From positions 62,001 to 126,000 of the forward strand of contig NZ_QGLE01000001.1 of the NCBI RefSeq assembly GCF_003173035.1: a stretch of 64,000 nucleotides of DNA, read 5' to 3'. Made by a program: the position numbers and the translations under genes. Positions 61,684-64,000 of this stretch are shown here, in pieces. The first letter of the stretch is position 1. Each line of letters starts with the position of its first letter. Origin of the DNA: Zavarzinia aquatilis (lineage in GTDB: Bacteria; Pseudomonadota; Alphaproteobacteria; Zavarziniales; Zavarziniaceae). The notes under the pieces were generated by a model. It was not told the DNA's origin and did no database searches. It was given only the letters and a program-made list of their open reading frames with translations.

Positions 61684-62814
61684 CTAAGCCACCGTCAACT
61701 TGTTGCCCTGGCGGCCCAGTCGCCGGGGCATTTTTTCGTCGAGCAGGCGGGCCATGCCGCCGGCCGCCAGCAGCGCGCGGGCCTCGGCCTTTTCCGCGTC
61801 GTCCAGCCGCGCGAAGGCATCCTGCACCCGCTGCAGCATCCACAGCGAATGGCCGGCCGACATCACCTCGAACGTGATGCCCTGGATATCGAAGCGCACC
61901 GGCCCGAAGCTGGGCTGGTCCACGCCCTTGGACGAGACCGGGGTGCCGGCGGGCATGTCGGTACGCTCCGCCGCCCAGGTCCCGAACAGATCGAGCGTCG
62001 CCGCCAGTTCCGGCCCGAATTCCGCGGCCATCAGGTCGAGCACGGGGCAAAGGTCCGCCGTGATCTCGAAGCCCGGGGCGGGATCGGGGAATTCCGGCGA
62101 CGTGTCCTCGCCCGCGTTCATGCGTTCGGTCCAGCGATAGACGATGGGGGCGCGGCGCTGCATCAGCGGCACGGCATGAGGGTCGCGCCCGAGGTGGGCA
62201 TGGAGCGGCCCCATCAGACCGTAGTCGGCGCGGGACGGGCTGCCGCCCAGCAGATAGGGATGATGCGCGAAATGCCGGTCGAGAGCGTCGAGCAACGCGA
62301 GATATTGCGCCTCGATCGCCGGGATCGTCGCCTCGGTGATGCCGAGCGGCGGCAGATAGGCCGACATGCGGCCGGCGATGACGCGGCCCAGTTCCGATCC
62401 CTTCCCGGTGTCGCCCATGGCGATCAGGCGCGAGAATTCGCCGATGATGAAGGCTTCGTTCTCGGCCCGGAAGTTCCAGCGGTAATGCATGGCGGGCCGC
62501 AGCATGGCCCGGTCGGCATAAGCCTCGACGAAGAGTTCCACCACCCGCGCGACCCCGGCCGGGCGTGCGCCGAGCAGGTCGCGGGCTTCGAGATGGTCGA
62601 GGATTTCGGTCGAATCCTGCACGATCGGGCCGTCGGCGAATTCGAGCACCGGAATGCGCTGGTTCTGCGTCACCGGCAGGACATGGGTCCGGTAATAGGG
62701 GTGGCTCTGGAAATCCTCGCGGAAGGGCAGACGCTGCTTGCGCAGGGCCGAACGGACCTTCGCCGTGTAATAGGAACAGGGTGCGCCGAACAGGCGCAGG
62801 GCGGGTGGCGTCAT
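61684..62814 (-). CDS. Glutathione S-transferase-like protein
   Basis: A 376-aa protein. The N-terminal thioredoxin-like domain (about 5-85) has CSYYTAKVRSALR and the conserved cis-proline loop in NQRIPVLEFADGPIVQDSTEILDHLE. A long helical C-terminal domain follows (about 95-240, with SRADYGLMGPLHAHLG). The remaining 130 residues are an extension not usual in standard GSTs. GAGGAGAGG precedes the ATG. It is convergent with the acyl-CoA dehydrogenase gene. Substrate and glutathione use are not established. Confidence 0.82.
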   Translation of the reverse strand: MTPPALRLFGAPCSYYTAKVRSALRKQRLPFREDFQSHPYYRTHVLPVTQNQRIPVLEFADGPIVQDSTEILDHLEARDLLGARPAGVARVVELFVEAYADRAMLRPAMHYRWNFRAENEAFIIGEFSRLIAMGDTGKGSELGRVIAGRMSAYLPPLGITEATIPAIEAQYLALLDALDRHFAHHPYLLGGSPSRADYGLMGPLHAHLGRDPHAVPLMQRRAPIVYRWTERMNAGEDTSPEFPDPAPGFEITADLCPVLDLMAAEFGPELAATLDLFGTWAAERTDMPAGTPVSSKGVDQPSFGPVRFDIQGITFEVMSAGHSLWMLQRVQDAFARLDDAEKAEARALLAAGGMARLLDEKMPRRLGRQGNKLTVA

Positions 62815-62934
62815 CGTTTCCTCTCCTCGGGTCCGGCCCGGTGCTTCGCCGGGCGGTGACCGCCGCGACATGATGCGTGCCCCGGTGCGGCGCGGTGCTA
62901 TCCTCGCCGCCGACAGCGACTCCAGGACCCGATC

Positions 62935-63276
62935 ATGACGGTGACTATTTATCACAATCCCAAATGCAGCACATCGCGCACCACGCTTCAGCTGATCCGC
63001 GATGCCGGGGTGGAGCCCCGGGTGGTCGAATATCTGAAGACGCCGCCGAGCCGGGCCGAACTGGCGGCGCTGGCCGCGACCAGGGGCCTGTCCGTCCGTG
63101 ACCTGCTGCGGACCAAGGAGCCGCTGGCGAAGGAAATGGCGCTCGCGACCGCGCCGGACGAGGCCATTCTCGACGCGATCGCCGCCCATCCCATCCTGCT
63201 GAACCGGCCCATCGTCACCTCGGGGAAGGGCGGCAGGGCGACCCGCCCGCCCGAGACGGTGAAAGACCTGCTGTGA
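62935..63276 (+). CDS. arsC: Arsenate reductase, glutaredoxin-dependent ArsC type
   Basis: A 113-aa thioredoxin-fold enzyme. The catalytic C11 is in NPKCSTSR, and R59, R91 and R104 match the three arginines that bind arsenate in the R773 ArsC enzyme. It reduces arsenate to arsenite with glutathione and glutaredoxin. No other ars genes are near. YffB/Spx-like relatives of unknown role have a similar motif, so an arsenic function is probable but not certain. Confidence 0.85.
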   Translation: MTVTIYHNPKCSTSRTTLQLIRDAGVEPRVVEYLKTPPSRAELAALAATRGLSVRDLLRTKEPLAKEMALATAPDEAILDAIAAHPILLNRPIVTSGKGGRATRPPETVKDLL

Positions 63277-63590
63277 TGCGCTTCATCGACCCGAAGGGCT
63301 TCACGGCGGATCGGGCCTGGGGCGCCCTCGACATCGCCCGTTTCGACGCGGCGACGGTGCGCCTGCACTGGACCGACCGGCCCTATGTCTGGCACGTCAA
63401 CGATGGCGAGGAAGTCTTCGTCGTCCTGGACGGCACGGTCGACATGCACTGGAAGGACGGGGAAGGGGTGGAGCGCGTCACGCGCATGGCCTCGGGCGAC
63501 ATCGTCCATGCCGGCATCGGGGCGGAGCATGTCGCCCATCCCGTCGGCCCCGCCCGTATCCTCGTGATCGAGCGGCCGGGTTCGGTCTGA
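63276..63590 (+). CDS. Cupin-domain protein
   Basis: A 104-aa small beta-barrel. The cupin motif 1 region is WHVNDGEEVFVVLDGTVDMHW and motif 2 is GDIVHAGIGAEHVAHP, with His and Glu residues placed to bind a metal. Its ATG overlaps the arsC stop codon (TGATG), so the two are coupled; a GTG one codon earlier is possible. The function is unknown. Confidence 0.82.
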   Translation: MRFIDPKGFTADRAWGALDIARFDAATVRLHWTDRPYVWHVNDGEEVFVVLDGTVDMHWKDGEGVERVTRMASGDIVHAGIGAEHVAHPVGPARILVIERPGSV

Positions 63591-63602
63591 GCCGATCCCG
63601 GG

Positions 63603-64000
63603 TCAGAATTCCTTCGTTACGCCGATCTGGAACAGATCCCGTCCGTAGGAATAGATCGGGATGTTCGAGTCGTTGTCGATGTGGGTGTAGCGGAGGCTGG
63701 GTGTCACCCGCCAGACGTTGATCCGCCGGTTGAGGATGAAGGCCGTGTATTGCCGGCTCTCGTCCTCGCGCGTTGTTGCGAAGGCGGGCTGGTAACCGTC
63801 GTACCAGGTACGGGCGACCCGGATCGAGCCGCCCGCGGAAAAACCCCAGGGCAGGTCGCCATAGATGCCCGCAGTCAGGCCCGCGCCGACATTGGCGTAG
63901 AAGGCATTGTCGAAATCCTCCCGCTGGGCGCTGGCGGCGGTGTAGAGCAACAGCTCCGGCAGCACGGCGTAGCGCAGGGTGACGGAGCCATCGGTCGACA
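63603..64000 (-). CDS. Outer-membrane barrel protein, SlaM/DUF560-like (partial, 5' end outside window)
   Basis: The C-terminal 132 or so residues of a protein whose frame stays open to the right edge. Alternating hydrophobic beta strands with Tyr and Arg (VTLRYAVLPELLLYTAAS, RVTPSLRYTHIDNDSNIP, YSYGRDLFQIGVTKEF) end in a terminal Phe, as in outer-membrane beta-barrels. The SNIPIYSYGR-type strand recalls surface lipoprotein assembly modifier (SlaM) proteins. Those help move lipoproteins to the cell surface. Only the last strands are seen, so the assignment is tentative. Confidence 0.6.
   Translation of the reverse strand, partial: STDGSVTLRYAVLPELLLYTAASAQREDFDNAFYANVGAGLTAGIYGDLPWGFSAGGSIRVARTWYDGYQPAFATTREDESRQYTAFILNRRINVWRVTPSLRYTHIDNDSNIPIYSYGRDLFQIGVTKEF

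Overview
The window is a 64 kb piece of a high-GC chromosome that looks alphaproteobacterial. Supporting signs are a class II (B12-dependent) NrdJ of about 1,240 aa as the only ribonucleotide reductase seen, a TelA/XpaC pair, an ExoD-like protein, GroESL under a CIRCE element, and FecI/FecR/TonB iron signalling. A Rhodospirillales-type, possibly diazotrophic or microaerobic, bacterium is my inference. I have no taxonomic marker such as 16S rRNA. There are no insertion sequences, CRISPR arrays or prophage genes; the only clear foreign-looking stretch is at a tRNA-Glu gene.

Layout. (1) 1-4,344: iron uptake, fecI-fecR-TonB siderophore receptor-DUF3649 (all minus) behind a Fur-box-like promoter. 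(2) 4,361-13,160: a catabolic locus with a class III aminotransferase/phospho-lyase-type enzyme, an APH-fold small-molecule kinase, an isochorismatase-type amidohydrolase, a DeoR regulator and a complete PotABCD-like transporter, plus a divergent SDR; a symmetric operator candidate lies in the divergent gap. (3) 13,281-19,545: nrdJ (with a pair of NrdR-box-like sites), recJ, a chorismate mutase-like gene and tRNA-Glu(UUC). (4) 19,546-22,616: a lower-GC insert with a zinc-hook ABC-type ATPase that resembles RloC/PrrC anticodon nucleases. (5) 22,634-24,851: an operon for a Shethna FeSII-like ferredoxin fused to a ferritin-like domain plus a second ferritin-like protein, behind a perfect FNR/FixK site, and an AT-rich secreted orphan. 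(6) 24,913-30,591: membrane and secreted proteins, a TetR regulator and two DUF445 paralogues. (7) 30,701-40,050: a split exopolysaccharide cluster: co-polymerase, OPX lipoprotein, WecG-type transferase, Wzy-like polymerase and FkbM methyltransferase on plus; initiating glycosyl-phosphotransferase and a secreted GH18 protein on minus; then a second FkbM.

(8) 40,031-44,878: NikR, small membrane or secreted proteins, a thioesterase, an HExxH protein, and the TelA/XpaC pair. (9) 44,885-47,950: ExoD-like, RodA, DUF423 and an N-acetylmuramoyl-L-alanine amidase. (10) 48,186-50,321: CIRCE-groES-groEL-terminator. (11) 50,332-55,464: two secreted or lipoprotein orphans and a large PAS-GGDEF-EAL protein. 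(12) 55,672-61,677: an AraC regulator divergent from an acyl-CoA synthetase, HSD10-like SDR, thiolase and acyl-CoA dehydrogenase operon. (13) 61,684-64,000: a GST-like protein, ArsC, a cupin and the C-terminal end of a SlaM-like outer-membrane barrel.

The best candidates for something undescribed are the FNR-controlled FeSII-ferritin fusion operon, the kinase/phospho-lyase/amidohydrolase/Pot-transporter locus, and the RloC-like ATPase beside tRNA-Glu. All functional calls come from reading motifs and recalled family features; no database search was run.
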